A stretch of DNA of 64,000 bases from CAVTQY01 sp963736975 (GCA_963736975.1 CAVTQY010000001.1:1736001-1800000); one strand, 5' to 3'. Shown: positions 1 to 8,968, counted from the first letter of the stretch. The notes: generated from the sequence alone by a model not told the origin. Program-made: numbers and translations.

Positions 1-289
1 CGACGCAGTTGAAGATCCAGGCGAGCTGAGCGTGCGCCCGTACATGCGACTGCACGAACAGGATGTGGCGGCGCGGATCGATGCCGCAGCCGATCAGCAC
101 CGCCGCCATTTCGCGCGTCTGGCGGGTGAGCTCGATGGGATCCTGCCACGCCGTGATGGCGTGCATATCGACCACGCACCAGATGCAGTCGTAATCGGAT
201 TGCAGGCCGACCCAGTTGCGGAAGGCGCCGAGATAGTTGCCGAGGGTGGCGCCGCCGCTCGGCTGCACGCCGGAAAAGATAAGAGGCAT
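1..289 (-). CDS. trpS: Tryptophan--tRNA ligase, N-terminal part (runs off the window edge)
   Basis: The first 96 codons of a class I aminoacyl-tRNA synthetase that charges tRNA-Trp with tryptophan in the cytoplasm. The protein opens MPLIFSGVQPSGGATLGNYL, the nucleotide-binding start of TrpS with TLGN in the HIGH-motif position, followed by the family's WCVVDMHAIT strand and a HILFVQSHV segment. The ATG is at 289 on the reverse strand; the rest of the gene, including the KMSKS loop, lies left of base 1. It points the same way as murJ, with a 74-base gap, an order common in alphaproteobacteria. I am sure of the family. Confidence 0.93.
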   Translation of the reverse strand, partial: MPLIFSGVQPSGGATLGNYLGAFRNWVGLQSDYDCIWCVVDMHAITAWQDPIELTRQTREMAAVLIGCGIDPRRHILFVQSHVRAHAQLAWIFNCV

Positions 290-363
290 AGGACCAGTCC
301 GTGAACTCGGCCGCGTTGATGGCTGATCGCCTGTCCGGCTGCAAGCCGGGCAGGGTGTAACTA

Positions 364-1920
364 TCAGCTCCGGGGGCGTCGGAGAGCGCGCGCCGCCAAT
401 TGGTACCGTGCTTCCCGCAGGTCGTAGGCGCCGAACAGTTGCAGGGCGCTGCCATAGGTCAGCAGCCCCGCTCCGATCAGCACGAACAGCGCCAGCAGTT
501 TCGCCGCTCCGGCCGGCGGCCGGGCAAACAATGCGTGTCCTAACGCCGCCAGGACCAGGGCCATCACGGCCGAAGCGGCCAGCATGCGTCCGCCGCGGGA
601 CAGCAAGTTGGCGTCGATCCGAAGCTGTCCCCGGCGGGCCAGCATCACGCCGAGCGCGGCCATGTTGAAGATCGCGGCCAGGCTGGTCGCCAAGGCCGGC
701 CCGGTCGATTGCAGCGGGCGCATGAAGGCGAGATTGAGCGCGAGGTTCAGCGCCACGGCGGCGACGCCGATCTTCACCGGCGTCGCGGTATCGGCTCGGG
801 CGAAAAAACCGGGCGCCAGGACCTTCACCAGAACGAAGGCCGGCAAGCCGACCGCATACGCGGTGAGGGCCTCGGCGGACAGTCGCGCATCCGTGGCGCT
901 GAACCGGCCATGGCCGAACAGGACCCAGATGATCGGCCAAGCCAGGACGATCAGCGCGAGCGCCGCCGGCAAGGTCAGGATCAGCGCATACTCGATCGCG
1001 CGGTTGAGCGTGACATGCGCGCCCGGAGCGTCCCCCGCTCGCACCTGGCGCGACAACAAAGGAAGGAGTGCCGTACCGACCGCCGTGCCGATCACCCCCA
1101 GCGGAAGCTGCTGCACGCGATCAGCGTAATACAGCACCGAGACCGTGCCGGCGGGCAGCAGACTGGCGATGATGACATCGACCGCGAGATTGAGCTGCGT
1201 CACGCCGGCGCCGATCAGGCCCGGCGCCATACGCCGCAGCAGCACGCGCATCTGCGGCGTCATGCGCGGCCAGGGCAGGCGCAGGCCCATGCCGGCGCGT
1301 TTCACCGCGATCAGCAGCAGTGCGAGTTGGACGACGCCGGAGGCGGTCACTCCCCAAGACAGCGCATGACCCACGGTCGGCACATAGGGGGCCAGTTCGA
1401 TCATGAACGCGATCGAAACGACGTTGAACAGCACGTAGGACGCCGAAGCGGCGGTGAACCGGTCGAGCCCGTTCAGCACGCCCGAAACCAGCGCGGCGAG
1501 GCAGATCAGGATCAGATAAGGGAAGGTGATCCGCGACAGTGTGACGGCGAGGGCGAACTTGGCCGGGATGGCAGCGAAGCCCGGGGCCAGCACCATCATC
1601 ATCTGCGGCATGAAGATCTCGCCGGCGATGGTCAGCAGGCCGAGCCAGAACGTCATGACGGCAAAGGCTTCCTCAGCGAAGCGATGCGCGGCGGATGGCC
1701 CTTCCGCGGCCAGAAGGCCGGTGAAAGCGGGCACGAACGCGGCGTTGAAGGCGCCTTCGCCGAACAAGCGGCGGAACAGGTTCGGCAGCTTCAGCGCGAC
1801 GAAGAACGCATCCGCGACCGGCCCGGCGCCGAGCAAGGCGGCAATCAGCATGTCGCGGGCGAAGCCGAGTACCCGGCTCGCCATGGTCCAGCCGCCAACG
1901 GTGATGATGCCGCGGAGCAT
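364..1920 (-). CDS. murJ: Lipid II flippase MurJ (MviN)
   Basis: A 518-residue polytopic inner-membrane protein of the MOP superfamily that moves the peptidoglycan precursor lipid II to the periplasmic face. The length is normal for MurJ and the sequence is hydrophobic throughout, consistent with about 14 membrane helices. Near the N-terminus the conserved SRVLGFARD motif (residues 15-23) is present, followed by GPVADAFFVALKLPNLFRR, a very typical MurJ loop. The gene lies between trpS and a vapBC pair on the same strand. Nothing looks truncated. Confidence 0.95.
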   Translation of the reverse strand: MLRGIITVGGWTMASRVLGFARDMLIAALLGAGPVADAFFVALKLPNLFRRLFGEGAFNAAFVPAFTGLLAAEGPSAAHRFAEEAFAVMTFWLGLLTIAGEIFMPQMMMVLAPGFAAIPAKFALAVTLSRITFPYLILICLAALVSGVLNGLDRFTAASASYVLFNVVSIAFMIELAPYVPTVGHALSWGVTASGVVQLALLLIAVKRAGMGLRLPWPRMTPQMRVLLRRMAPGLIGAGVTQLNLAVDVIIASLLPAGTVSVLYYADRVQQLPLGVIGTAVGTALLPLLSRQVRAGDAPGAHVTLNRAIEYALILTLPAALALIVLAWPIIWVLFGHGRFSATDARLSAEALTAYAVGLPAFVLVKVLAPGFFARADTATPVKIGVAAVALNLALNLAFMRPLQSTGPALATSLAAIFNMAALGVMLARRGQLRIDANLLSRGGRMLAASAVMALVLAALGHALFARPPAGAAKLLALFVLIGAGLLTYGSALQLFGAYDLREARYQLAARALRRPRS

Positions 1921-1923
1921 GGA

Positions 1924-2307
1924 TCAGCGGATCAGCCGCACCTCGATCCCAAGAAGCGCACCGGCCGGCAGCCAGGCTCGGTCGCCGGTCAGTGCGGGCT
2001 GGCTCTCACGCCCGGCCAGGGCAAGGCAAAATCGGTCACCGAGCGACAGGCCGAATCGTTTATTGAGCTCTTGCAGCCCGGCCGCGGCCAGCGCTAGCGG
2101 CAGATCCGCGGTGTGCACGGTGACCGGCAGGGGCTCGATGAGCGAATAGGCCTCTTCGGACGGAAGACCGGCACGGATCAACGCCGTTGCGGCCTCTGCG
2201 ATATTAACCGTGCAGATTCCCGCACCGGCGGCGATTGCCTCGGCAACGATGTCCTGGCCCGGCTCCTGGTTGAGGAGGGCCAAGAGGGCCGAGGCATCGA
2301 GGATCAT
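1924..2307 (-). CDS. vapC: PIN-domain toxin, VapC family
   Basis: A 127-residue PIN-domain protein, expected to be a Mg-dependent endoribonuclease toxin. All four acidic catalytic positions can be placed: D4 (MILDAS), E38 (NIAEAA), D91 (LSLGDRFCLAL) and D109 (TGDRAW). It overlaps the upstream antitoxin by 4 bases (ATGA), the usual vapBC arrangement. It is clearly paralogous to the PIN toxin at 34138-34524, sharing the LSLGDR and PALT.DRAW blocks. Its target RNA cannot be told from sequence. Confidence 0.88.
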   Translation of the reverse strand: MILDASALLALLNQEPGQDIVAEAIAAGAGICTVNIAEAATALIRAGLPSEEAYSLIEPLPVTVHTADLPLALAAAGLQELNKRFGLSLGDRFCLALAGRESQPALTGDRAWLPAGALLGIEVRLIR

Positions 2308-2570
2308 CCTTCGTTTTCTTCACGCGCCGCCTCCGCTCGCCGCTCGGCGATGAACGACTCCACCAGATTGGTCCCAGGCGGGATATATTGCCGCACCTTG
2401 GCCTGCAATGAGGCCAGCACCTCGCGGATGGGACGCAGGCGTAGCGCGCCATCTTCGATATCGGCGACGAGCAGACCGCCAGTTTCGACGCCTAGAAGCC
2501 GGCGATGTTTTGCCGGAATACTCATCCTGCCATTTTCGGCAATGCGTATCGTTACCTGATCGTGGCCCAC
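2304..2570 (-). CDS. vapB: AbrB/SpoVT-fold antitoxin (VapB type)
   Basis: An 88-residue partner of the PIN toxin. Residues 5-50 have the swapped-hairpin AbrB signature (RIAENGRMSIPAKHRRLLGV, then a glycine-rich turn and ALRLRPI). The charged C-terminal tail (ESFIAERRAEAAREENEG) is the expected toxin-wrapping segment. AbrB-type antitoxins bind their own promoter as dimers, so autorepression is likely, but I see no clear operator. It resembles the antitoxin at 33884-34141 along its whole length, including the SIPA/NLPA and FIAERRAEA/FIADRRAEA blocks. Confidence 0.85.
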   Translation of the reverse strand: MGHDQVTIRIAENGRMSIPAKHRRLLGVETGGLLVADIEDGALRLRPIREVLASLQAKVRQYIPPGTNLVESFIAERRAEAAREENEG

Positions 2571-2652
2571 TAGCGCCGTTCAACCATCCGGGAATTTGCC
2601 AGAAGCTTCAATCTGCCATAAGTCTCCGAGTTGGCGCAAGCTCCGCCCTGTC

Positions 2653-3606
2653 CTATTCGTCTCGCCGTGGTCTCGCGAGCAGGCTCTCGATCGCTTCGCC
2701 CAGCGTGAAGCGGCTTTCGACCAAGCCGGCCACTGCACGACAGATCGGCAGATCCAGCGATCCGGCGCGTGCCACGAGAGCCGGGGCGGTGGCCACGCCC
2801 TCGGTCACCTCGGTTCGCCCCGCGAGGATATCGGAGAGGGCCCGTCCTTGTCCGAGCGCGAAGCCCAGGCTGTAGTTTCGGCTCTGCGGGCTGGTGCAGG
2901 TCAACACGAGGTCGCCGAGGCCGGAGAGGCCCATGACTGTCTCCGCCCGTCCGCCGAGGGCCACGGCGAGCCGGGCCAGTTCGGCAAGGCCGCGGGTGAT
3001 CATCCCCGCGCGTGCATTCTCGCCGAGGCCGGCGCCGATCACCGCGCCGGCGGCAATGGCTATGACGTTCTTCGCCGCGCCGCCTAATTGGGCTCCGACC
3101 GGGTCGTCGTTGCCATAGACGCGGAAGGTCGGGGTGGCGAGCAGGTCCGCGATGGCGGACCGTAGGGCGGGGTCCGCGGCGGCGACCACGGTGGCCGCGG
3201 GCTGACCCTCGGCGATCTCCCGCGCGAAGTTTGGGCCGGTTAGGACAGCGGTCGGCGCGTCCGGGTGCAGCTCCGCGAGGATTTCCAGTGGGAGCCGCAA
3301 GGTGTGGGCCTCGATGCCCTTGGCGCAGCACACGAGGGGTCCGGGCAGGCCGGCGACTGTGGTGCGGAGATGCTGAAGCGGGACGGCGAGCAGGAAAGCA
3401 TCCGCTTGGTCGGGCATCTCGGCTGTGACGTGGACGGCGGCAGGCAGTGAGGCCCCGGGCAGGCGCGGGTTCTCCCGACTGCCCGCGATGGCTGCGGCAC
3501 GGGCGGGATCGCGTGCCCAGAGTGTGATCTGCCTCCCCGCCCGGGCAGCTTGGATCGCCAGTGCCGTGCCCCAGGCGCCGGCGCCGATCACCGCAACGCT
3601 ATTCAC
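2653..3606 (-). CDS. gpsA: Glycerol-3-phosphate dehydrogenase [NAD(P)+]
   Basis: A 317-residue cytosolic enzyme that reduces dihydroxyacetone phosphate to sn-glycerol 3-phosphate for phospholipid synthesis. The N-terminal Rossmann motif GAGAWGTALA starts at residue 8. The CAKGIE (K96) and GGAAKNVIAIAAG (K179, the conserved catalytic lysine) blocks and TGPNFAREIAEG are all intact. Length is normal for GpsA. Its start overlaps the end of rlmJ by 8 bases, so the two are probably cotranscribed. Confidence 0.95.
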   Translation of the reverse strand: MNSVAVIGAGAWGTALAIQAARAGRQITLWARDPARAAAIAGSRENPRLPGASLPAAVHVTAEMPDQADAFLLAVPLQHLRTTVAGLPGPLVCCAKGIEAHTLRLPLEILAELHPDAPTAVLTGPNFAREIAEGQPAATVVAAADPALRSAIADLLATPTFRVYGNDDPVGAQLGGAAKNVIAIAAGAVIGAGLGENARAGMITRGLAELARLAVALGGRAETVMGLSGLGDLVLTCTSPQSRNYSLGFALGQGRALSDILAGRTEVTEGVATAPALVARAGSLDLPICRAVAGLVESRFTLGEAIESLLARPRRDE

Positions 3607-4417
3607 CGGCGAGCCGAACCAGCGCGGTTCCCGCCCCCGGCTCCCCGTCCCCCAGCCGGGCTAAGAGTGCGGCGAGAACGGCGGGCATCTCTGCCTCGAA
3701 CCGGTAAGGCGGGTTGATCACCAGCATGCCGCAGCCATTGAGGCGCGCCGGGTCGAGGGGCTCGCGCAGGCAAAGCTCGGCGGCGATAATGTCGCGTATT
3801 CCGGTCTCCTGCAGCGCAGTATGGAACCTGCGAACCGGATGCCGGTGCTTGATCGGATACCAAGCGGCGAAGACGCCCGTACGGAAGCGCACATGTGCCG
3901 TCCGCAGGCCGGCGACGAGCCGATCGAACTCCTCCGGCTGCTCGTACGGGGGATCGATAAGGATCAGGCCGCGGCGCTCCGGCGGTGGCAACAGAGCGCC
4001 GAGCGCTTCCCAGCCGTCGCGTCGGTGCACCGCCACCTGCGGATCATGCGTGAAGCGCTGCCTGAGCACGGCGTGGTCCTCGGGGTGCAGTTCGCAACAT
4101 GCCATCCGGTCGCCCGACCGCAGCAGCGCCCGGATCAGCGCGGGTGATCCGGGATAGAGCCCGAGCGTCCGCACGAGGCTAAGATACTCGGCCAGAGGCG
4201 TCGGAGACTCACTCAGCAGTCTTTCGATTCCCTGACGCCACTCGCCGGTACGGGTGGCGGGTTCGCCGGAAACGTCTGTGAAGCCGGGCCCGGCGTGAGT
4301 GTCCAACACGAATAACGGCGTTGGCTTGCGTTGTAGCGCCCGCACGACCCACACCAGCAAAGAGTGCTTGAGGCACTCGCCGAAATTTCCGGCGTGGTAG
4401 GCGTGGCGGTAATTCAT
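3599..4417 (-). CDS. rlmJ: 23S rRNA (adenine-N6)-methyltransferase RlmJ
   Basis: A 272-residue SAM-dependent methyltransferase; the E. coli enzyme modifies A2030 of 23S rRNA. It begins MNYRHAYHAGNFGECLKHSL, almost diagnostic for RlmJ, and carries the N6-adenine methyltransferase catalytic tetrad DPPY at residues 155-158 (LILIDPPYEQPEEF). The end of the gene overlaps the gpsA start by 8 bases. Loss of this gene is usually tolerated, so it need not be essential here. Confidence 0.93.
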   Translation of the reverse strand: MNYRHAYHAGNFGECLKHSLLVWVVRALQRKPTPLFVLDTHAGPGFTDVSGEPATRTGEWRQGIERLLSESPTPLAEYLSLVRTLGLYPGSPALIRALLRSGDRMACCELHPEDHAVLRQRFTHDPQVAVHRRDGWEALGALLPPPERRGLILIDPPYEQPEEFDRLVAGLRTAHVRFRTGVFAAWYPIKHRHPVRRFHTALQETGIRDIIAAELCLREPLDPARLNGCGMLVINPPYRFEAEMPAVLAALLARLGDGEPGAGTALVRLAGE

Positions 4418-4429
4418 CCTTGCAAAGAA

Positions 4430-4798
4430 TCAGGGTTCGCCCTGGCGCGGCCGCGGGCCCGGGAAGGCAGTGACCAGCCTGGGCGTCTCCTCCAGCGAGT
4501 TGCTGATCCAGACCGCGGTGATGCAGGGATTTCGCCCATCGGGGCTCGGCACCGAGCATTGCAGGCGGTAACGGCGCCCGTGGCCGGTATTCGTCAAGGC
4601 GACCACTGGATTACTCATTGCGTGCGCCGTCAGCGCGACCCGGAGTTCTCGCCGGTTATCGCGGCTGAAGCCGAACCGGAAGAAGAAGTCGGCTCGACCT
4701 TTGTTGTCGAGGTGATCCGGATTGAGAATGAAATCCCTGATCTTGCGGACATCGACCACAGCGCGCCCCGCGTTGGGCAGACGCGCCGCGTTGGTCAT
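4430..4798 (-). CDS. DUF6883-like protein
   Basis: A 122-residue protein resembling the DUF6883 family: an N-terminal VDVRKIRDFILNPDH segment, GRADFFFRFGFSRDN, and a closing SPDGRNPCITAVWISNS...PRLVTAFP block. No enzymatic residues are obvious. It overlaps the next gene by 4 bases (ATGA at 4795-4798), so the two are translationally coupled. Genes of this family are often paired with a DUF4926 gene, as here. Function is unknown; the small two-gene architecture resembles toxin-antitoxin or immunity pairs, but that is only an analogy. Confidence 0.65.
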   Translation of the reverse strand: MTNAARLPNAGRAVVDVRKIRDFILNPDHLDNKGRADFFFRFGFSRDNRRELRVALTAHAMSNPVVALTNTGHGRRYRLQCSVPSPDGRNPCITAVWISNSLEETPRLVTAFPGPRPRQGEP

Positions 4799-5043
4799 GC
4801 GGCGATATCGGTTGCCTCAACCGTTGCGACCGTGGGGAAGGGTTCCGTGAATTCCACCTCGTAGGCACGGCCATCCCTGTAGGTGTGCACCACCGTACCC
4901 TGGGCACCCGGCGGCAGCACGCCGTCGTCCGACGTCACCTGCCGGGCGAGGGTGATCCGGGATAATTCAAGCACGGGCGAAAGGCCGAATGGGGCCTGCG
5001 CTTCCGCAAAGCCTGTCCGGTCAGGGCGATCGTTTGCAGGCAT
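4795..5043 (-). CDS. DUF4926-like small protein
   Basis: An 82-residue protein whose C-terminal 55 residues match the DUF4926 pattern: a strand reading LELSRITLAR, then LPPGAQGTVVHTYRDGRAYE, then VEFTEPFPTVATVEATDI. The fold is probably a small beta barrel. It is the first gene of a coupled pair with the DUF6883-like gene. No function is assigned to either family. The nearest upstream gene on this strand starts at 5874, so a promoter in 5044-5112 is possible; I cannot define one. Confidence 0.65.
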   Translation of the reverse strand: MPANDRPDRTGFAEAQAPFGLSPVLELSRITLARQVTSDDGVLPPGAQGTVVHTYRDGRAYEVEFTEPFPTVATVEATDIAA

Positions 5044-5112
5044 CCGTTTGTTCTCCGTTCGTCTCCTGTTCTCTAGCCCCGTTCCAGCAGAAGGTCGAGC
5101 TTTTTACGCTCG

Positions 5113-5874
5113 TCACGGGCATCCCGCCACGCGGTGGGGCAGGTCGGAACCCAATATGGCGTTGATCTGGCACGGCGTGAGGTGCCGGTGAACGCGTGCC
5201 GGCTGGCGGTTGAAGTTGATCCGCAGCACGCCGCCGCCGACGAGGTCGAGCTTCATAATCGCATGGCCGGCCGGAGCCGGCGGCATCGGCCGTCCGGCCG
5301 CCACCGCCGCTACCTGCGCCCGGTACGTGGCCGCCAGCAGCGGCGTGCTGGAATGATACAGCCCGACTGCCGTGAACCAGTTGCCGCTTGCCGCACCGTC
5401 ATGCAGCTCCTTGAGGAAGCGGGCGCCGTAATCGGCGTTAGTCGCTGGATTGAACGCCTCCTGCAAGCTGCGGAACGCCGTTGGATGCATACGTAAGTCC
5501 ACCTGCATGCAGCCCACATCGAGATACGTCACCGCTCCAGCGGCAAGCGCCTGCTGCGCCCAGCCGATGGCTGCCTGCTCTGTCGGGAAGAAAATGCCCT
5601 GCCCGTCCGCATCCACGGTCCAGGGCCAGGGTTGCAGCGCGCCGGATGCATCCGCCCGCCCGCTTTCGACCTTGGCGATCACACGCAACAGGCCCGGCGG
5701 GGTGTCGTAGCGCTGCTGCGCGGCATCGATCGCGGCGAGACACTGGTCCGCCGGGGTTAGCGCGGCAGCCGTCTTGTGCGGCTCCGCAGCCATACACGCA
5801 GCGAGTACGCCGAACATCCCGAAGCCGAGCGCAAACAAGGCCGCGGCCAGGCGGCGTGTCGGGCGGCGAGGCAT
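5113..5874 (-). CDS. Lytic transglycosylase (SLT domain), probable lipoprotein
   Basis: A 253-residue exported SLT-domain protein that would cleave peptidoglycan. The N-terminal signal (RRPTRRLAAALFALGFG) ends in a lipobox-like LAAC at residues 24-27, so lipidation at C27 is likely. The catalytic glutamate is E70 in RVIAKVESGRAD. Conserved SLT blocks follow: GCMQVDLRMHP, FNPATNADYGARFL and a glycine-tyrosine region (TAVGLYHS). The protein resembles the VirB1/type IV-secretion subset of transglycosylases, but no secretion genes are nearby. A housekeeping or envelope-remodelling role is the simplest reading. Confidence 0.85.
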   Translation of the reverse strand: MPRRPTRRLAAALFALGFGMFGVLAACMAAEPHKTAAALTPADQCLAAIDAAQQRYDTPPGLLRVIAKVESGRADASGALQPWPWTVDADGQGIFFPTEQAAIGWAQQALAAGAVTYLDVGCMQVDLRMHPTAFRSLQEAFNPATNADYGARFLKELHDGAASGNWFTAVGLYHSSTPLLAATYRAQVAAVAAGRPMPPAPAGHAIMKLDLVGGGVLRINFNRQPARVHRHLTPCQINAILGSDLPHRVAGCP

Positions 5875-5914
5875 CGACCGACCCTACTTGGCCCAGCCCG
5901 CACGCACAATCGAG

Positions 5915-6775
5915 TTATGCGGCCGCCCGCTTCGTGTGCGTTGCGCGAAAACGGCTGGGGCTCAGTCCGAACACGTCGCGGAAGCGGCCGTTGAATGTCG
6001 AGAGGTCGCCGAAGCCGGCATCGAAAGCGATGCCCGCGACAGCCTCCGCCGTGGTGGCGAGCCGGACCGCTGCCCGGCGCAGGCGCAGGTCCAGCAGGAA
6101 CTGATACGGCGTGACCCCGGCCACCTGACGGAAGCAACGCAGGAAGTGGTATTTGCTCATCGAGGCCATGCGGGCGAGATCGGCGAGGCCGAGCGGCTGG
6201 TCGAAGCTGGTTTCCATATGGCGAATGACATCGTTGATGCGCCGTTCGTCCCGCGCCCGCAGCCGGGCCTGGGGTTCGCTCTCAGAGAACGCATCAAGGA
6301 CGTGTCCCATCAGCCGGAGCGCATCCTCTTCCATCGCCATGACATCCGGGAGATGCGCGCTGATTTCCGCCTTGACCATCGGAGCCGTGAGTTGCCGCCT
6401 GGGCGGCAGCATCGCCGCCGGAAAGCGGAAGCAGTTCGTCCCGGTGATCCCCGAGGCAACCTCCTCGAACAACGCCGGGGCAAACTGAAAAGCGACGCAC
6501 CGATCCCCGGTGCTGTGCTCGTGCCCGCACTCGAAGCAGGTCCCGGCATTCCCGAGTAGGAACGCGCCGGGGTACAGCAACGCGGTACCCGTCGAGGCGC
6601 GATAGCGGAACGTACCGGCGATCACCGCCGCCACCGTCACACATTCATGCCGCTCTTCGAAGGCACGGTCCCGCGGTCCCAGGCGGCAAGTGACGTCGCT
6701 GACGCACCAGCCCTCGCCCCGTGCGATAATCCGTGCGCTAGGCGCGCTCGCCGGCTGTTCGGCGGCTTCGTCCAT
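5915..6775 (-). CDS. AraC-family transcriptional regulator
   Basis: A 286-residue regulator with an N-terminal cupin-like effector domain (about residues 20-130) and a C-terminal pair of helix-turn-helix motifs (about 185-280). The second half is classic AraC: LADLARMASMSKYHFLRCFR, VTPYQFLLDLRLRRA and FGDLSTFNGRFRDVFGLSPS. I start at the ATG at 6775 (MDEAAEQP); the frame stays open for a further 112 codons upstream, but that part is arginine-rich shadow sequence running into the divergent VOC gene. The 86 bases between the two genes probably hold both promoters. The effector is unknown. Confidence 0.85.
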   Translation of the reverse strand: MDEAAEQPASAPSARIIARGEGWCVSDVTCRLGPRDRAFEERHECVTVAAVIAGTFRYRASTGTALLYPGAFLLGNAGTCFECGHEHSTGDRCVAFQFAPALFEEVASGITGTNCFRFPAAMLPPRRQLTAPMVKAEISAHLPDVMAMEEDALRLMGHVLDAFSESEPQARLRARDERRINDVIRHMETSFDQPLGLADLARMASMSKYHFLRCFRQVAGVTPYQFLLDLRLRRAAVRLATTAEAVAGIAFDAGFGDLSTFNGRFRDVFGLSPSRFRATHTKRAAA

Positions 6776-6861
6776 GCGCGAAAGATAGCAATTTTGCCCA
6801 AGCGGACAATCGTCGCCCCGGGTACGCCCCACGCCGGTATTCCACGAGGAGGTTTGCTGCG

Positions 6862-7239
6862 ATGATCGATCATGTTTCGATCGGCGTGCGTAATCTGGCG
6901 CGAGCAAAGCGGTTCTACGACGCCGCTTTACAGCCGCTCGGCTACACATGTCTGAGCGAAAGCGAGGCGTCGCTCGGCTACGGGCGCGCGGCCGTCGCGT
7001 TCTGGCTCGGCGCAACCGAGCATCCCGTTCCGCCCGACGACCGCTCTTACCTGCATTTTTGCTTTGCTGCGCCGACCCGGAGCAGTGTGGATAGCTTCCA
7101 TGCCGCCGCACTCCGCGCCGGCGGGCGTGACAACGGCCAGCCGGGGCTGCGTCCCGACTACGACCCGAATTACTATGCGGCGTTCATCGTTGACCCGGAC
7201 GGCTACCGGATCGAAGCCTATTGCGGCGAGTCCGGGTAA
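6862..7239 (+). CDS. VOC-family (glyoxalase/dioxygenase-fold) protein
   Basis: A 125-residue single-domain vicinal-oxygen-chelate protein. The metal-ligand frame can be seen: MIDHVSIGVRNLARAKRFYD with H4, and the C-terminal FIVDPDGYRIEAYC with the last acidic ligand. The LHFCFAAPTR strand lies between. A good Shine-Dalgarno (GAGGAGG) precedes the start. It is divergent from the AraC regulator, which may control it. VOC proteins of this length include glyoxalase-like enzymes and resistance proteins; the substrate cannot be predicted. Confidence 0.85.
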   Translation: MIDHVSIGVRNLARAKRFYDAALQPLGYTCLSESEASLGYGRAAVAFWLGATEHPVPPDDRSYLHFCFAAPTRSSVDSFHAAALRAGGRDNGQPGLRPDYDPNYYAAFIVDPDGYRIEAYCGESG

Positions 7240-7331
7240 AAGGAGACAAAAGCGGCGCACTTCACGCGGCCGTGTCGAGAGGGCATGCAGCTTGGACTTG
7301 CCAGCGGTAACAGAGGTGCTCACCATCGCTC

Positions 7332-8942
7332 ATGCCGTCCGGCAACACCGACGCGAGAGACTTGCGAGCCCGGCTCGAGAGGCTGTCGGTCGAGCTGCAA
7401 CAGGCACGGGCCGACGCCGAAACCGCGCGGAAAGAGGCGCGTGCCGCGGCCGAGGAGCGGACTTTTCGGGAGCAGGAAGTACGCCAGGAGCGCCTGCGGC
7501 GCCAAGAGGCCGAAGCTCGGTTGCGACGTCTCCTTGCCGGGGGCGCCGAGCAGGCGGGCGGACGCGCTCCCGACCAGGAGCTTCGCGCAGCTCTCGACGA
7601 GCTGCGGTCCGTCGCCGAGGAGCTGGAATTGGCCAATGACGACCTGATCCGCAGCAACCGGGCGCTCGACGAGCGGATCGCCGAGCGGACCACGGCACTC
7701 GACCAGGCCAACACCGCGCTGAGGCGAATCAATGCGGAGTTGAGCCGGCGGGTGCAGGAGGAGTCGGAGGCCCGGGCGACTGCCCAGGCGCAGTTGTTCC
7801 AGGCCCAGAAGCTCGAGGCGATCGGCCAGCTTACCGGTGGGATCGCGCACGATTTCAACAATCTGCTGACCGTGATCACCAGCGGCCTGCAATTGCTCGC
7901 GCGCACCAATGATGAGGCCCATCGGGCGCGGCTGATGAAGCGGATCGAGGAATCGGCGTGGCGCGGCGCCGACGTCACGCGGCGATTGCTCGCATTTGCG
8001 CGGCGTCAGCCGCTGAACCCGCAGCCGCTGGCTATCGCGCGGCATGTCGAGGGGCTGCGCGAACTGTTGCGGCACGGCCTGCGTGAAGACATCACCATTC
8101 GCACCTCGGTGCCGGGCGATGTGTGGGCGATCGAAGCCGACCTCGCGGCGCTCGAACTAGCGCTGCTCAATCTCGCCGTGAATGCGCGCGACGCAATGCC
8201 GAATGGCGGGACCATCGTGCTGGGCGCACGCAATGTCGAGGCGCGCACGTTGTCGCAGGAGTTCGGGCTGGCGAACGGCGATTACGTGGAACTTTACGTG
8301 ACCGATACCGGAACCGGCATGTCGTCGCAGGTGCTGGCGCGCGTATTCGAGCCGTTCTTCACCACCAAGGAGAGCGGGAAAGGCACCGGCCTTGGTCTGG
8401 CCCAGGTCTATGGCTTCGCCCATCAGTCCGGGGGCACCGCGCGGGTGGAAAGCCGGGAAGGTGAGGGCACCACGGTTTCCATCCTGATGCCGCGGTCGCT
8501 GAAAGAACCCGTTCCGCCTGTCGAGCGGAGCGCACGCCCGGCCGCCTTGCAGCGTTCCGCCGAGCATCTCTCGGTCCTTGTCGTGGAAGACGACGATACG
8601 GTCGCCGTGACGGTGGTGGACATGCTCGATCAGCTCGGTCATCGCGGGCTGCGCGTCTCCTCACTGGCAGCCGCCGTGGCTGTGTTGTCGGGAAGCGAAT
8701 CGGTGGACCTGATCTTCACCGACGTACTGCTAACCGGCGGCGGTAGCGGCCTCGATCTGGCGCGCGAGGTGGCGAGCCGGCGACTCAACCTGCCGATCGT
8801 GCTGACCAGTGGCTACGGTGCCGGCATGACCGGGCGGCTCGCGGCGGCGAACCTGCCGTTCCTGCGCAAGCCGTACACGCTCGCCGCGCTGAAGGAGACG
8901 TTGGAGCAGGCCTTGCCGCGCTCCCCCGAACTCGCGCACTAA
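7332..8942 (+). CDS. Hybrid sensor histidine kinase with C-terminal receiver
   Basis: A 536-residue cytoplasmic two-component protein. Residues 1-150 are a long charged coiled coil with no membrane segment or recognisable PAS domain. The dimerisation/phosphoacceptor box is LEAIGQLTGGIAHDFNNLL with H173. The ATP-binding domain has the N box (NLAVNARDAMPNGG), DTGTGM, and the F/G2 boxes (FEPFFTTKESGKGTGLGLAQ). The receiver (about 412-530) has phosphoacceptor D464 (IFTDVL) and K513 (FLRKPY). No DNA-binding domain exists and no separate response regulator is adjacent. The start is uncertain because no strong Shine-Dalgarno precedes it. Confidence 0.9.
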   Translation: MPSGNTDARDLRARLERLSVELQQARADAETARKEARAAAEERTFREQEVRQERLRRQEAEARLRRLLAGGAEQAGGRAPDQELRAALDELRSVAEELELANDDLIRSNRALDERIAERTTALDQANTALRRINAELSRRVQEESEARATAQAQLFQAQKLEAIGQLTGGIAHDFNNLLTVITSGLQLLARTNDEAHRARLMKRIEESAWRGADVTRRLLAFARRQPLNPQPLAIARHVEGLRELLRHGLREDITIRTSVPGDVWAIEADLAALELALLNLAVNARDAMPNGGTIVLGARNVEARTLSQEFGLANGDYVELYVTDTGTGMSSQVLARVFEPFFTTKESGKGTGLGLAQVYGFAHQSGGTARVESREGEGTTVSILMPRSLKEPVPPVERSARPAALQRSAEHLSVLVVEDDDTVAVTVVDMLDQLGHRGLRVSSLAAAVAVLSGSESVDLIFTDVLLTGGGSGLDLAREVASRRLNLPIVLTSGYGAGMTGRLAAANLPFLRKPYTLAALKETLEQALPRSPELAH

Positions 8943-8968
8943 TTCCTTCTGAGCGAGAGGGGAAGCAC

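Noticed and set aside
709..2097. A 462-codon open frame on the plus strand antisense to murJ
   Set aside because: Composition is glutamine/arginine/histidine-rich with no family resemblance; it is the usual antisense shadow of a GC-rich gene, and murJ is unmistakable.
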